Part shown: positions 53,248 through 62,699 of the stretch, piece after piece
Layout: each line of letters opens with the position of its first letter
Position numbering within the stretch: the stretch's first letter is position 1
Origin: Bifidobacterium callimiconis
Lineage (GTDB): Bacteria > Actinomycetota > Actinomycetes > Actinomycetales > Bifidobacteriaceae
Direction of reading: 5' to 3'
Assembly (NCBI RefSeq): GCF_003952005.1
Contig: NZ_QXGJ01000009.1
Span: forward strand, 1-64,000
DNA length: 64,000 nt
Made by a program: the position numbers and the translations under genes
The notes under the pieces: generated by a model
Told to the model about the DNA's origin: nothing
What the model saw: the letters and a program-made list of their open reading frames with translations, nothing else
Database searches by the model: none

Positions 53248-54843
53248 ATGACAAGTACTCCAAAACCGCTTGATTTCAACGATTCCGTGGCAAAAGGCCT
53301 GCGCCTGTACGACACCGCCACGCACAGCATCGCACCGTTCGAATCCATCCGACCCGGGGAAGTCGGAATCTACGTGTGCGGCGCCACCGTGCAGAGCTCG
53401 CCGCACGTAGGCCACATCCGTGCCGCCGTGGCGTTCGACGTGGTGCGCCGCTGGCTGCTGCGCCTCGGATACAAGGTCACCTTCGTGCGCAACGTGACCG
53501 ACATCGACGACAAGATCCTCGACAAGGCCCGCGCCGCCGGCCAGCGCTGGTGGGAGCGCGCCTACATCTACGAGCGCGAATTCACCGAGGCGTACGACAC
53601 GCTCGGCGTGCTGCCGCCCACCTACGAGCCGCGCGCCACCGGGCACATCCAGGACATGGTCGACCTGATCCAGCGCATCATCGACAACGGACACGGCTAC
53701 GTGGTGCTCGATGCCGACGGCAAGCCCACCGGCAACGTGTACTTCGACGTGGCCAGCTGGCCGCGCTACGGCGAACTCACCCACCAGGAATCCGGCACCA
53801 AGCCCGCAGCTGACGAGGCCGCCGCCGTGGCCGACCGCATGGGTCCGAGCGTGGACGCCGCCGGCGAAGACAAGTACAACCCCGTGGACGCGGCCGACGC
53901 CTCGCCCGACAAGCATGATCCGCGCGACTTCGCCCTGTGGAAGGCCCCCAAGGACACCGATCCCGAGGACGCGCGCTGGAAGACGCCCTTCGGCGTGGGA
54001 CGCCCGGGCTGGCACATCGAATGCTCCGCCATGAGCCACCGCTACCTCGGCGATGACTTCGACATCCACGGCGGTGGCCTCGATCTGCGCTTCCCGCACC
54101 ACGAGAACGAGACCGCGCAGTCCCGCGCCGCCGGCTGGGGATTCGCACACCACTGGATGCACTCCGCGTGGGTCACCCAGAAGGGCGAGAAGATGAGCAA
54201 GTCCCTCGGCAACGGCTTGTCCGTGCCGAGCGTGCTCGCCGAGCATAGCGCCTGGGTGGTGCGCTATGCGCTCGCCTCCGTGCAGTACCGCTCCATGCTC
54301 GAATGGGGCGATCAGACGCTCAACGAGGCCCAGGCCGCGTATGATCGCGTCTCCAACTTCATCGAACGTGCGGGAGCCGCCATCGGCGAGCAGCCGTCCC
54401 GCGACGAGATCCAGTCCGTGGGCGCGGGCGATCTGCCCGAGGACTTCGTGAACGCCATGAATGACGACATCAACGTCGCCGGAGGCGTGGGCGCCATCTT
54501 CAGCGCCGTGCGCGCCGGCAACACGCTGCTGTCCAAGCTCGAGGACGCCGCCGACAGCGCGGCCGCTCGCGCCGAGGTGCGTGGCGTGCTGGTGTCCGTG
54601 CGTGCCATGCTCGACACCCTGGGACTCGATCCGCTCGCCGCGGAGTGGGCTGCCGGCGGTGATGGTGGCGACGGCAAGGAGCATGAGGCGCTTGACGCCC
54701 TGATCTCCGAGCAGCTGCAGGCCCGCGCCGAAGCTCGCAAGGCCAAGGACTACGCTCGCGCCGACGCCATCCGCGACGCGCTCGCCGAGGCCGGCGTGGT
54801 GATCGAGGATTCCCCGACCGGCTCCACCTGGTCGCTGAAGTAG
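53248..54843 (+). CDS. cysS: Cysteinyl-tRNA synthetase
   Basis: 531 residues from ATG 53248. [23 protein letters not shown] holds the zinc cysteine and the HVGH form of [26 protein letters not shown] contains the further zinc ligands, and KMSKSLGN is the KMSKS loop. The enzyme charges tRNA-Cys. An insert of about 45 residues (near 180-225, rich in Asp/Ala/Pro) lies before DPRDFALWK. The [10 protein letters not shown] start fits the family; the ribosome site is weak (CGGGA). Confidence 0.96.
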   Translation: MTSTPKPLDFNDSVAKGLRLYDTATHSIAPFESIRPGEVGIYVCGATVQSSPHVGHIRAAVAFDVVRRWLLRLGYKVTFVRNVTDIDDKILDKARAAGQRWWERAYIYEREFTEAYDTLGVLPPTYEPRATGHIQDMVDLIQRIIDNGHGYVVLDADGKPTGNVYFDVASWPRYGELTHQESGTKPAADEAAAVADRMGPSVDAAGEDKYNPVDAADASPDKHDPRDFALWKAPKDTDPEDARWKTPFGVGRPGWHIECSAMSHRYLGDDFDIHGGGLDLRFPHHENETAQSRAAGWGFAHHWMHSAWVTQKGEKMSKSLGNGLSVPSVLAEHSAWVVRYALASVQYRSMLEWGDQTLNEAQAAYDRVSNFIERAGAAIGEQPSRDEIQSVGAGDLPEDFVNAMNDDINVAGGVGAIFSAVRAGNTLLSKLEDAADSAAARAEVRGVLVSVRAMLDTLGLDPLAAEWAAGGDGGDGKEHEALDALISEQLQARAEARKAKDYARADAIRDALAEAGVVIEDSPTGSTWSLK

Positions 54844-54864
54844 GTTGCGACCTTCGATTAGTTG

Positions 54865-54904
54865 AAATGCCCGCGGGACAAAATTCGGTCCCGCGGGCAT
54901 TTCT
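54865..54904 (+). terminator. cysS terminator
   Basis: AAATGCCCGCGGGAC (54865-54879) and GTCCCGCGGGCATTT (54888-54902) form a perfect 15-bp stem with an eight-base loop, followed by CTG. Because the T tract is only at the stem base its strength is uncertain. Confidence 0.78.
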
Positions 54905-54972
54905 GTGCCATTGCGCACTGGTCGAGCATGGAGGCATGCCCGCTATACTCGCTCGCCGAGCGTAATTCCTCC

Positions 54973-55193
54973 TCCCTAGGTGGTTTCCTGATGCTGTCAA
55001 GGGATACCCTTGCTTCGCTAGGTGCTTGGCAAAATAGCCTGTGCGTGTGTAGGCGTGCTTAATGGCATTGTGGGATAACTCTTGCCCGAGAGCTATGAAA
55101 ATTTGCCGGTGACGGGCTTTGGGATATAAGCGCAGACAACCTAGCGAAGCGTGGTTAGACCGGTGCAGGTCGCCAGAATCCACCTAGCGAAGG
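54973..55193. mobile_element. Nested inverted-repeat element (MITE-like), copy E2
   Basis: Outer ends CTAGGTGG (54976-54983) and CCACCTAG (55180-55187). Inner arms GCTTCGCTAGGT (55012-55023) and ACCTAGCGAAGC (55139-55150) match perfectly, followed inward by GCTTGGCAAAATAGCC. The rest of the spacer up to 55247 holds only a further GCTAGGCGG fragment. Lies between convergent cysS and the nuclease gene. Confidence 0.7.
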
Positions 55194-55247
55194 CATGTTA
55201 GCCTCAGCTAGGCGGGTTTCCGGGGACAGAGGTTTGACATTGACGTG

Positions 55248-56285
55248 TCACGCTGGCCGTTCGGCACTCTGCCAGAAAGCCTCGGAACGCATCATGGCGT
55301 CATATTCGTTGAGATCGGTATGGATTTTCGTGGTGTCGCCGTCACTGGAAAGGGAAGAACCGCATTGCAGCGTATTATGCCGCCATCGCCTTCCGTCACT
55401 CAAACGTTCCAGTGTCTGCCGAGAGGTCAGAGGGAAGGGCTTTCCGGTGACCTGCTCGATGGCCTGCGCGACTCTGAGCGCGGCGCGTTCCTCCGAATTG
55501 TCATCGGCAAGATCCTCGGCAAAGAGCTTGATGATTACCCATCCTTTGCGCTCCAGTTGCTCTCGCCTCCTGTTGTCATCCTTCCATTGGGCGGCATGAT
55601 GACGTCCGTCGTATTCAATGCAGATTCGCCATATCGGATAGGCCATATCGAGTAGTGCGGTGACGTTGGCCAACTTGACCGGATAATTGACTTCCGGGCA
55701 AGGGAGCCCATACTGCATAAGGGCCAAACGGCCTCGCGTCTCATAAGAGGAATCGGTGTTCTCCTTGGCGAGGCGCAGCGCCTGCAGACATTTTCGCCTG
55801 CCTTGGAACCTTCCCGCTTTCTTCAGAGACTCATGCAGGTATTCCAGAGTGGTTCTCTTCAGCCTCCGATCCCTCCGGGTCAGGTTGTCGATCAGCACGA
55901 CCAGCTCCTTGAGTGACAGGAAGCGGGCGTAGTGCATCCAGACATCGGCTATCGCCACGCATTGGAAGCGACGGGCGACGGTAACCGTGTCGAAGTCGTT
56001 GCCGTAACAATGGGGCGCTGTCTGAGTGATCTGGCGTTTTTCGGCAAGATCACGAAAGGCCATGTGACATTTGGTCTTGTCGAGGATCCTTTCACGTGGA
56101 AGTTCCACGGATTGCAATTCCAGTGAGGTGCAGAGATCGTACACGGGGATTGTGGTGCGGAGCCGCTTCTGCAGGGTCTCGCATACGAGCATGCGGTCCT
56201 GCTTGATGGCGGTAAGTTGCTTAAGCGTAATCGAGTCGTCGTTGATCATGTTGGCAGCATAAAGGGCTGTTATGAGATCTGGCAA
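55248..56285 (-). CDS. DUF559-like PD-(D/E)XK nuclease-domain protein
   Basis: 345 residues if TTG 56285 is used (ATG 56249 is an alternative, giving 333). The N-terminal 200 residues are helical and resemble AbiEi-type antitoxin regions. Near 215-270, LLDMAYPIWRICIEYDGRHHAAQWKDDNRRREQLERKGWVIIKLF is the Vsr/DUF559 fold with the D...ExDG.H pattern. The last 60 residues have no match I know. Related genes are scattered, strain-variable elements in actinobacteria; role unknown, possibly defence. Confidence 0.8.
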   Translation of the reverse strand: MPDLITALYAANMINDDSITLKQLTAIKQDRMLVCETLQKRLRTTIPVYDLCTSLELQSVELPRERILDKTKCHMAFRDLAEKRQITQTAPHCYGNDFDTVTVARRFQCVAIADVWMHYARFLSLKELVVLIDNLTRRDRRLKRTTLEYLHESLKKAGRFQGRRKCLQALRLAKENTDSSYETRGRLALMQYGLPCPEVNYPVKLANVTALLDMAYPIWRICIEYDGRHHAAQWKDDNRRREQLERKGWVIIKLFAEDLADDNSEERAALRVAQAIEQVTGKPFPLTSRQTLERLSDGRRWRHNTLQCGSSLSSDGDTTKIHTDLNEYDAMMRSEAFWQSAERPA

Positions 56286-56481
56286 GGGTTTCCGGCCAAT
56301 GTGGTCGAATGTGAATTGGAGGGGGCGTATGTCGATACCGTTCGAATTGGAACGATGTGAATTGCTTTGAGTGGGAGTTCTCGCCGTATGCTGGTTTTAG
56401 GTCGGTGGTTGTCGGCCCTCAATCGGTATGCATGGTGTCGGGGCATTGGATGTCGGGACACCATCGGATCAGGAGACCTTT

Positions 56482-57279
56482 ATGAAGATCTATAACTTCC
56501 TGGATAACGACGACGTGCAGGTGGTGGCCCGGCAGGGCGTATTTCAGGTGATCGAATGGAAGCGCGATCTTTCGGTGAGCTACGGCGGCGCGACCGCCGC
56601 GTACTTCGCCTCCGAGATGAACGTGCGCCGGCGTCAGGTGGTGTGCACGCTTGACGGCCGCATGGGCGTGACCCTGCAGGCGGGGGCCATGCAGTGGACC
56701 GTCGGTCATATCGAATCCACCACCGGAGTGAAGGGCGTGGGTGATCTCATCGGCAAGATGGCTCGCGGCGCAGTGACCAAGGAGTCAGCGATCAAGCCCG
56801 AATATGTGGGGGCCGGCGTGGTGGTGCTCGAGCCGACATACCGGCATATTCTGCTGCTCGACCCCATGCATCTGGGCGGATCCATGACGGTAAACGATGG
56901 TTTGTTCTACGCGTGCGAGTCATCGATCCAGCAGAAGGCGGTGATGGTGTCGCGTCCGAGCGCCATGGTGGCCGGCGGCGAGGGGCTGTTCAACTTGGCG
57001 CTGAGCGGCCAGGGCGCGGTGGCGTTGGAGTCCCCGGTCCCGGCGGGCGAACTGGTGACCATTGATCTGGAGAACGAAGAACTGAAGGTGGATGGCAACT
57101 TTGCCATCGCCTGGACCACCAGCCTGCAGTTCACCGTGGAGCGCAGTGGCAAGACTCTGATCGGCTCCGCGGTCAATGGCGAGGGGCTGGTGAACGTGTA
57201 TCGGGGCTCCGGCCGCGTGCTGCTCGCCCCGGTGGCGGCTCCCACATTCAACGTCAATGCTGGCACCGGTTCGGTGTGA
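56482..57279 (+). CDS. AIM24 family protein
   Basis: 265 residues, mostly beta-strand. MKIYNFLDNDDVQVVARQGVFQVIEWKRDLSVSYGG, VCTLDGRMGVTLQAGAMQWT and LSGQGAVALESPVPAGELVTID follow the double-barrel AIM24 (TIGR00266) layout. Function is poorly known; mitochondrial AIM24 aids membrane organisation. AGGAGA precedes ATG 56482. The upstream spacer (56286-56481) has two related GAATGTGAATTG/GATGTGAATTG steps, perhaps operator half-sites. Confidence 0.88.
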   Translation: MKIYNFLDNDDVQVVARQGVFQVIEWKRDLSVSYGGATAAYFASEMNVRRRQVVCTLDGRMGVTLQAGAMQWTVGHIESTTGVKGVGDLIGKMARGAVTKESAIKPEYVGAGVVVLEPTYRHILLLDPMHLGGSMTVNDGLFYACESSIQQKAVMVSRPSAMVAGGEGLFNLALSGQGAVALESPVPAGELVTIDLENEELKVDGNFAIAWTTSLQFTVERSGKTLIGSAVNGEGLVNVYRGSGRVLLAPVAAPTFNVNAGTGSV

Positions 57280-57733
57280 CGGTGTTGATGGCGATGACGG
57301 CATGGCTCATGTAGGGCGGAGTTGCGATACATACGGAGCTATATCCGCTTCGGTAGGTGGATATTGGCGTTCTGCATTGGTCTAATTGCGCTTCCCTAGG
57401 TCTTGCGAATAATAGCCATGCCGGGGATACGCGCGGATAGATGACAATTTTGCAGTGTTTTTGGCATCTGGCTATGTTGTCTTGCTGCTTTGGGTATCCG
57501 GCTATTTGAGGAAGAACCTAGCGAAATGAGGTTAGGACTGTGCAATTGGAACGAGCCACCTAGGGAAGGGACGATAGATGTCTTAGCATGGAGCTCGTCC
57601 GGAATTTCTGGTGACTCCATCCGGTGACTCCGATCCGACGTGTCCGGGACAAGACATGAGGGATCTCTGGCAGAGACCGAACTGATAGTGGTGAGGGTAA
57701 GTTCCTTGACTCCAAGAGAAGACGGTGCAAACG
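57280..57733. other. Spacer between convergent genes containing element E3
   Basis: 454 bases. The nested inverted-repeat element occupies 57391-57568; no gene is credible in the remainder. Confidence 0.75.
57391..57568. mobile_element. Nested inverted-repeat element (MITE-like), copy E3
   Basis: Outer ends CTTCCCTAGGT (57391-57401) and ACCTAGGGAAG (57558-57568) match perfectly. On the right an inner ACCTAGCGAA (57516-57525) is preceded by GGCTATTTGAGGAAGA; on the left the outer and inner units have merged, which explains the shorter length of 178 bases. Confidence 0.7.
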
Positions 57734-58120
57734 TTAGAGCACCAGCACCACGACGATGGCCAGAGCGCAGATGAGGGTGCTGCAGGCGGCGATGAGACGG
57801 ACCTTCGGCTCGTGAAGCACGGTGGCGGAAAGACAGTCGACCAGTCCCAGCACTGCGCCGCCGATCGCGGCGAACAGGGCATAAGTCAGAGACACGCCGG
57901 GGATGAAGCAGGCGATCATGGCACCGATGCCAAGCACAATGGACACCACGCTCAGCTGGTACACGGCCTTGGTACTGGTGCTTTCCGCGTCATCGCCGGA
58001 CTCGTCCTCCGGTTCGTGGTCTGCCGATGCGACGGGCTCGATTGGCTCGTCGGGCTCGACAGGCGTGGACGTGAAATTGCTTCCGGAGCGTGAACCGGAT
58101 TGTTCGGTTGGAATTGCCAT
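57734..58120 (-). CDS. Small membrane protein (DUF4190-like)
   Basis: 128 residues. An acidic tail (EPDEPIEPVASADHEPEDE) of about 50 residues precedes three hydrophobic segments (SVVSIVLGIGAMIACFIPGVS, YALFAAIGGAVLGLVDCL, LIAACSTLICALAIVVVLVL). The pattern recalls DUF4190-type proteins. GGAGGAA precedes ATG 58120; the frame is open upstream but lacks family sequence. No function known. Confidence 0.8.
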   Translation of the reverse strand: MAIPTEQSGSRSGSNFTSTPVEPDEPIEPVASADHEPEDESGDDAESTSTKAVYQLSVVSIVLGIGAMIACFIPGVSLTYALFAAIGGAVLGLVDCLSATVLHEPKVRLIAACSTLICALAIVVVLVL

Positions 58121-58404
58121 GGTGGTTCCTCCGCGTGCAAGAAGTCCATTGATATTCGCTGATATCCGCTGAACAGGGCAATGTGGCTGGGCCCATATGA
58201 CAGCGCTCGTCCGTCCGGCCATATTCTAGCGGCTGAAGATTGCCAAGCGGGGCAAAATCTTGAGAATCATGCAACGTCACTTCGCCCGAATGTGTTGAAA
58301 CTTTCACCATCCTATGGAAAAACCGGGGTGAATATGCCAAGGCAGGACGGATAATAATGGGCGGTAGGAAGACATGACGCTATTGATGAACGAGGCGATG
58401 GAAT

Positions 58405-60069
58405 ATGAGGAGAAACTGGGGTAGGCGACTGGCCGGCATGGCGATTGCCGCAGCGCTGGGGTTGACGATGATGGCGCCGAGCGCGGCATTCGCAGCGAGC
58501 ACGAACGGGGAAGTGTCCGGACAGAGCTCCCAGTCGGCCTCCGCCATAAGCGGCCAGCCCAAGTCGGGAGGCTCGGGTTCTGAGACCGCCGACGAGTCCG
58601 CCACGGCTGGCAACGGCGCAAATGGTGCAACCGGCACGAATAACGGCGCTGCGACCAACGGCAATGCCTCCACTGGAGACGGCGACCAGCAGACCTCGAC
58701 CGGTCAGAACGGGACCTCCGGCACCGGCGAAGCCGACGGATCGAGCGACGGCAGTAACACCACCGGCACCACCGGTGACTCCGCCAATGCGGGCGTAAGC
58801 CACGAATACCAGACCAAGATCACGTTCAAGGTGGGTGACCACACCACCACCGTGACCAAGAAGTACACGAACTCGCTCGACGTGACCGTGCCCGACGATT
58901 CCCAGCTCGGCGTACCCACGGGTCAGGTGATCGTCGGATGGACCTCGTCGCTTGGCGTCGAATACTCGGCTGATCTGGCCGGCGCGCAGCTCACCGGACA
59001 GAAGACGATCACCTTCACCGCAATCCTCGCGATGCAGCTCCCCGACCAGTCCGACTCCTCCGCCAAGCAGGTGCAGGTACGGTTCGTACTGCCCGGCAGC
59101 CTCGGCACCGTCGTCACCGCCAAGGTGGACCGCGGATCGAGCTTCGCCGACGCCTACGCGGCCAAGAAGGACGAGATCCAGTCACGCATGCCCAAGAACC
59201 TGACCATTACCGGCTGGTACGCCCTGCTGCACACCTACAAGGCCGACCTGTCCGACGCCGGCACGGTCAGCCACGACACCACACTGTTCGCCGTCTCCGA
59301 CCTGCAGGCCACGCAAACCCAGATCGTCTTCACCGTCGGCAAGCTGTCGGTGTTCGAACGTGTGAACACCGGTTCCGCGCTCGCCGACGCATACGCCGCC
59401 AAGCAGGGGGCGATCGAGGCGATCGTGCCGTACGGCTACAAGATCACCGGATGGACCGATGAGAACGGCACCACATATGACGCCACGCTTTCACAGGGAA
59501 CGGCCACCGGCTTCGGCATGCATCTGACCGCCACGCTCGAGCAGACCGACGACACCCCGAGCACCGGCATCTTCGCCACCGTGACGTTCAAATGGACGGA
59601 CACGAACGGCAACGACCAGCAGCGCAGCAGCCGCGTGATCAAGGGCCTGTGGCTGCTCAGCAGCGACATCCCCTCGCCCAAGGCCCCGGACGGATATCGT
59701 CTTGACGGCTGGTACACCGACGCCGGTGTGCGGTTCAACCGCTTCCTTCCTGTGCATGAGGACGCCACGTACACGGCCCGCTGGTCGAAGATCGACACCA
59801 CGACCGGCGGTACCGGAACCAACGGGACCGGCAGCAACGGCACTGCCACGGTGCAGCCGTCCGGCACGTCCACGAATGGCGCCAATTCGCGCAACACCGC
59901 CCAGCAGTGGCTGGCCTCCTCGCAGGGCAAGACTCCGGTGAAGGAGCAGAACAAGGCGCTCGCGACCACGGGCACCGCGGTGGCGGGGCTGGCTGGTGTT
60001 GCGGCCGTATTGCTGCTTGCGGGTACGGTGTTCTCGATGATGCGTGGCCGCGGGAAACATAAGGAGTAG
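58405..60069 (+). CDS. Surface protein with InlB-type repeats and LATTG sorting signal
   Basis: 554 residues. Signal peptide to about residue 31 (ending AFAAS), then about 100 residues of Gly/Asn/Ser/Thr spacer. Four beta-repeat units follow (about 135-480), each with an ITF/VRF/IVF/VTF strand start and a GY(K/R)xxGW(T/Y) turn, as in Listeria-Bacteroides repeat domains. After a second spacer come LATTG, a hydrophobic helix and RGRGKHKE. It should be fixed to the wall by a sortase, probably for adhesion. No sortase gene is in the window. Confidence 0.9.
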   Translation: MRRNWGRRLAGMAIAAALGLTMMAPSAAFAASTNGEVSGQSSQSASAISGQPKSGGSGSETADESATAGNGANGATGTNNGAATNGNASTGDGDQQTSTGQNGTSGTGEADGSSDGSNTTGTTGDSANAGVSHEYQTKITFKVGDHTTTVTKKYTNSLDVTVPDDSQLGVPTGQVIVGWTSSLGVEYSADLAGAQLTGQKTITFTAILAMQLPDQSDSSAKQVQVRFVLPGSLGTVVTAKVDRGSSFADAYAAKKDEIQSRMPKNLTITGWYALLHTYKADLSDAGTVSHDTTLFAVSDLQATQTQIVFTVGKLSVFERVNTGSALADAYAAKQGAIEAIVPYGYKITGWTDENGTTYDATLSQGTATGFGMHLTATLEQTDDTPSTGIFATVTFKWTDTNGNDQQRSSRVIKGLWLLSSDIPSPKAPDGYRLDGWYTDAGVRFNRFLPVHEDATYTARWSKIDTTTGGTGTNGTGSNGTATVQPSGTSTNGANSRNTAQQWLASSQGKTPVKEQNKALATTGTAVAGLAGVAAVLLLAGTVFSMMRGRGKHKE

Positions 60070-60117
60070 CGGGGTAGCGCTTGAGACGGGTGGGGTGTTC
60101 TTGGACCTTTCCGGCGG

Positions 60118-60165
60118 CACCTCATCCGTCACGCTTTGCGTGACACCTTCCCCTCGAGGGGAAGG
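60118..60165 (-). repeat. Composite palindromic repeat, copy 6 (inverted)
   Basis: CACCTCATCCGT, stem CACGCTTTGCGTG, then ACCTTCCCCTCGAGGGGAAG. Same subtype as copies 1 and 4. It separates the convergent surface protein and ilvN genes. Confidence 0.88.
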
Positions 60166-60200
60166 ATGAAGGGTAAGATCCGAATGCTTCGGATATGCAA

Positions 60201-60234
60201 GAAGTCCCCGGCTCCGGAAGGAGTCGGGGACTTC
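60201..60234 (-). terminator. Hairpin after ilvN
   Basis: GAAGTCCCCG (60201-60210) and CGGGGACTTC (60225-60234) pair, with CTCC/GGAG continuing the stem around GGAA. Placed 15 bases after the ilvN stop; the T-run is weak (CTTCTTGC on the minus strand). Confidence 0.7.
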
Positions 60235-60249
60235 GTATGCTGTGAAAGA

Positions 60250-60804
60250 TCAGCGGCCCTTGATCTCGGAGCCGAGGACCTTCTCGCTCAGGGCCTTGGG
60301 GCCACGGGTCAGGGCCACGGCGCCGGAGCGCACGAGCTCGATGATGCCGTAGTCGTCGAGCAGCGCGAGCAGCGAGTCAAGCTTCTCGCTCGAACCGGTG
60401 GCCTCGATGACCAGCGACTCCGGATGCATGTCGACCACGCGCACGCGGAACGTCTGTACGATCTCCAGCACGTCGGAACGGGTCTTGGCATCCGCCGCCA
60501 CCTTGACGAGCACGATCTCACGGTTCACCGTGTTGGCTGAATCCAGCTCCACGATCTTAAGCACGTGAAGCAGCTTGTTGAGCTGCTTGATGATCTGCTC
60601 GAGCGGCACCTCCTCCACGTCGGCCGTCACGGTGACGCGGGAGATGTCCGGACGCTCGGTGGGGGACACGGACAGCGAGTTGATGTTGAACGCACGGCGG
60701 GCGAACAGACCGGCGATGCGGGCGAGCACGCCGGGACGGTTCTCCACCAGCACCGACAGCGTGTGACGCTGCGACGTGGGCTGCGAAGCGGGATAGTTTG
60801 CCAT
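60250..60804 (-). CDS. ilvN: Acetolactate synthase small subunit
   Basis: 184 residues. RHTLSVLVENRPGVLARIAGLFARRAFNINSLSV is the N-terminal ACT domain, and the C-terminal regulatory domain ends near KALSEKVLG. It confers valine feedback control on the large subunit for branched amino acid synthesis. ATG 60804 has AAGGACAGG ahead; 23 bases separate it from the ilvB stop, so one operon. Confidence 0.96.
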   Translation of the reverse strand: MANYPASQPTSQRHTLSVLVENRPGVLARIAGLFARRAFNINSLSVSPTERPDISRVTVTADVEEVPLEQIIKQLNKLLHVLKIVELDSANTVNREIVLVKVAADAKTRSDVLEIVQTFRVRVVDMHPESLVIEATGSSEKLDSLLALLDDYGIIELVRSGAVALTRGPKALSEKVLGSEIKGR

Positions 60805-60827
60805 GATGATTACCTGTCCTTCCCTGC

Positions 60828-62699
60828 TCAGTTCTGCGAGCCCTTGAGCGGCTGCACGCCGGGCTTGTACGTCACGTTCGAGTTGGAGTCGCCTGCCGCG
60901 ACCATCGGCCACACCATGGCGTCCTTCCACACGCGGAAGTCGATGAGCACCGGACGATCATTGATCTCGTTCGCCTTGGAGATGGCCTCGGTGGCCTGCT
61001 CCTTGGTGAACGCGCGCATGCCCACGCAGCCGTACGCCTCGGCCAGACGAACGAAGTCGGGCACGTCGACGATGTCGTCGGGGCCCACGCCCACGGTCTG
61101 ACCCTCACGGGCCTCGCCGTCGAGCAGGTTCGTCGCCGAATAGTGGTTCTTGTAGAACAGCGTCTGCCACTGACGAACCATGCCATACACCGAATTGTTG
61201 AGGATGGCGATCTTCACCGGCAGATGGTCGATGAACGCGGCCGCCAGTTCCTCGCTGGTCATCTGGAAGCTGCCGTCACCCGCGATGAGCCACACGGGCT
61301 TGTCGAAGCCCACGCGCGCACCCATGGCGGCAGGCAGGCCGAAGCCCATGGTGCCCAGACCGCCGGAGGAGATCCACGAATTCGGGTTCTTGAAGTCGAT
61401 GAACTGGCTCGCCCACATCTGATGCTGACCGACGTCGGACACCCAGATGGTGTTGGGATCGGCCTGATCGCTCAGCTGCTGGACCACCCACTGCGGGGCG
61501 AGCGAACCATCGGTTGGCTCGTCGTAGAACATCGGGTACTTGTCGCGCAACTCGTTGATGGTGGCCCACCACGGATCCAGATCGGGCTTGCCATTGATGG
61601 CCTGATCGCGCACGATCTCGGGGATGAGATCGGTGAGCACGGTGGCCACGTCGCCCACGATCGGCACGTCGACGGCACGGTTCTTGCCGATCTCCGCCGG
61701 GTCGATGTCAATGTGGATCACGCGGGCCGCCGGCGCGAAGTCGGGCAGCGAGCCGGTGACACGGTCGTCGAAACGAGCGCCGATCGCGACGAGCAGATCG
61801 CACTGCTGCACCGCGCCGGTGGCCGCCACCGTACCGTGCATGCCCAGCATGCCGAGCACGTTGTCGTCGGATTCGGGCACGATGCCACGCGCCGGCAGCG
61901 TGGTGACGATCGGCGCGCCGGTGATCTCGGCGAGCTTGCGCACCTGCTCGGTGGCCTTGGAACGCACCGCGCCGCCGCCCACGTACAGCACCGGGCGGTA
62001 GGACTGGCCGAACAGCTTGGCGGCGTTCGCCAGCACACGGCCGTGCGCCTTGGTGGTGGGGTTGTAGCCGGGCAGAATCATACGCTGCGGCCACGTGTAG
62101 TACAGGGTCTCGGTCTGCGCGGTCTTGGTAAGATCCACGACTACCGGACCGGGACGGCCGGAATTGGCCACGTAATAGGCTTCGGACAGCACGCGCGGAA
62201 TGTCCTCGGCGCGGGTGACCAGATACGAATGCTTGACCACTGGGTAGGTGATGCCGACCATGTCGGCCTCCTGGAACGCGTCGGTGCCGATCGCGCCCAC
62301 GCCCACCTGGCCGGTGATGACCACCAGCGGCACGGAATCCATGTTCGCGTCCGCGATGGCGGTGACGGTGTTGGTGGCGCCCGGGCCGGACGTCACGATG
62401 CACACGCCCACCTTGCCGGTGGAGACCGCGTAACCTTCCGCGGCATGACCCACGGCCTGCTCGTGACGCATGAGCACGAAGCGGAACTTCGTGTTCTCAT
62501 TGATCGCGTCGTACACGGGCAGAATGGCGCCGCCGGGCAGACCGAAGACATCCTCGACGCCCAGATCCTCCAGTGCGCGGATCACCGCCTGCGCGCCGGT
62601 CATTTTTTCCCCGTTGACGATGTGCTTGTCTGCCGTCAGCTTCTCGACAGGGCCTTTGGGTACTGCACTGAATGCCTGCAGAGGTGTGGGCAATGCCAT
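60828..62699 (-). CDS. ilvB: Acetolactate synthase large subunit
   Basis: 623 residues. Three TPP-enzyme domains are clear: EDVFGLPGGAILPVYDAI and RHEQAVGHAAEGYA (with the catalytic Glu), the FAD-associated middle domain, and the TPP-binding GDGSFQMTSEELAAA...NNSVYGMVRQWQ. It condenses two pyruvates to acetolactate, or pyruvate with 2-oxobutyrate. The N-terminal tail before MTGAQAVI is about 30 residues longer than the minimum. GAGAGGAAG precedes ATG 62699. The 240-base spacer upstream holds no gene. Confidence 0.96.
   Translation of the reverse strand: MALPTPLQAFSAVPKGPVEKLTADKHIVNGEKMTGAQAVIRALEDLGVEDVFGLPGGAILPVYDAINENTKFRFVLMRHEQAVGHAAEGYAVSTGKVGVCIVTSGPGATNTVTAIADANMDSVPLVVITGQVGVGAIGTDAFQEADMVGITYPVVKHSYLVTRAEDIPRVLSEAYYVANSGRPGPVVVDLTKTAQTETLYYTWPQRMILPGYNPTTKAHGRVLANAAKLFGQSYRPVLYVGGGAVRSKATEQVRKLAEITGAPIVTTLPARGIVPESDDNVLGMLGMHGTVAATGAVQQCDLLVAIGARFDDRVTGSLPDFAPAARVIHIDIDPAEIGKNRAVDVPIVGDVATVLTDLIPEIVRDQAINGKPDLDPWWATINELRDKYPMFYDEPTDGSLAPQWVVQQLSDQADPNTIWVSDVGQHQMWASQFIDFKNPNSWISSGGLGTMGFGLPAAMGARVGFDKPVWLIAGDGSFQMTSEELAAAFIDHLPVKIAILNNSVYGMVRQWQTLFYKNHYSATNLLDGEAREGQTVGVGPDDIVDVPDFVRLAEAYGCVGMRAFTKEQATEAISKANEINDRPVLIDFRVWKDAMVWPMVAAGDSNSNVTYKPGVQPLKGSQN

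Noticed and set aside
53044..54918. Very long open frame (about 620 codons) on the minus strand across cysS
   Set aside because: It is the mirror of cysS codon bias in GC-rich DNA; its protein is His/Gly/Val/Ala-rich without any domain, while cysS has all its motifs.
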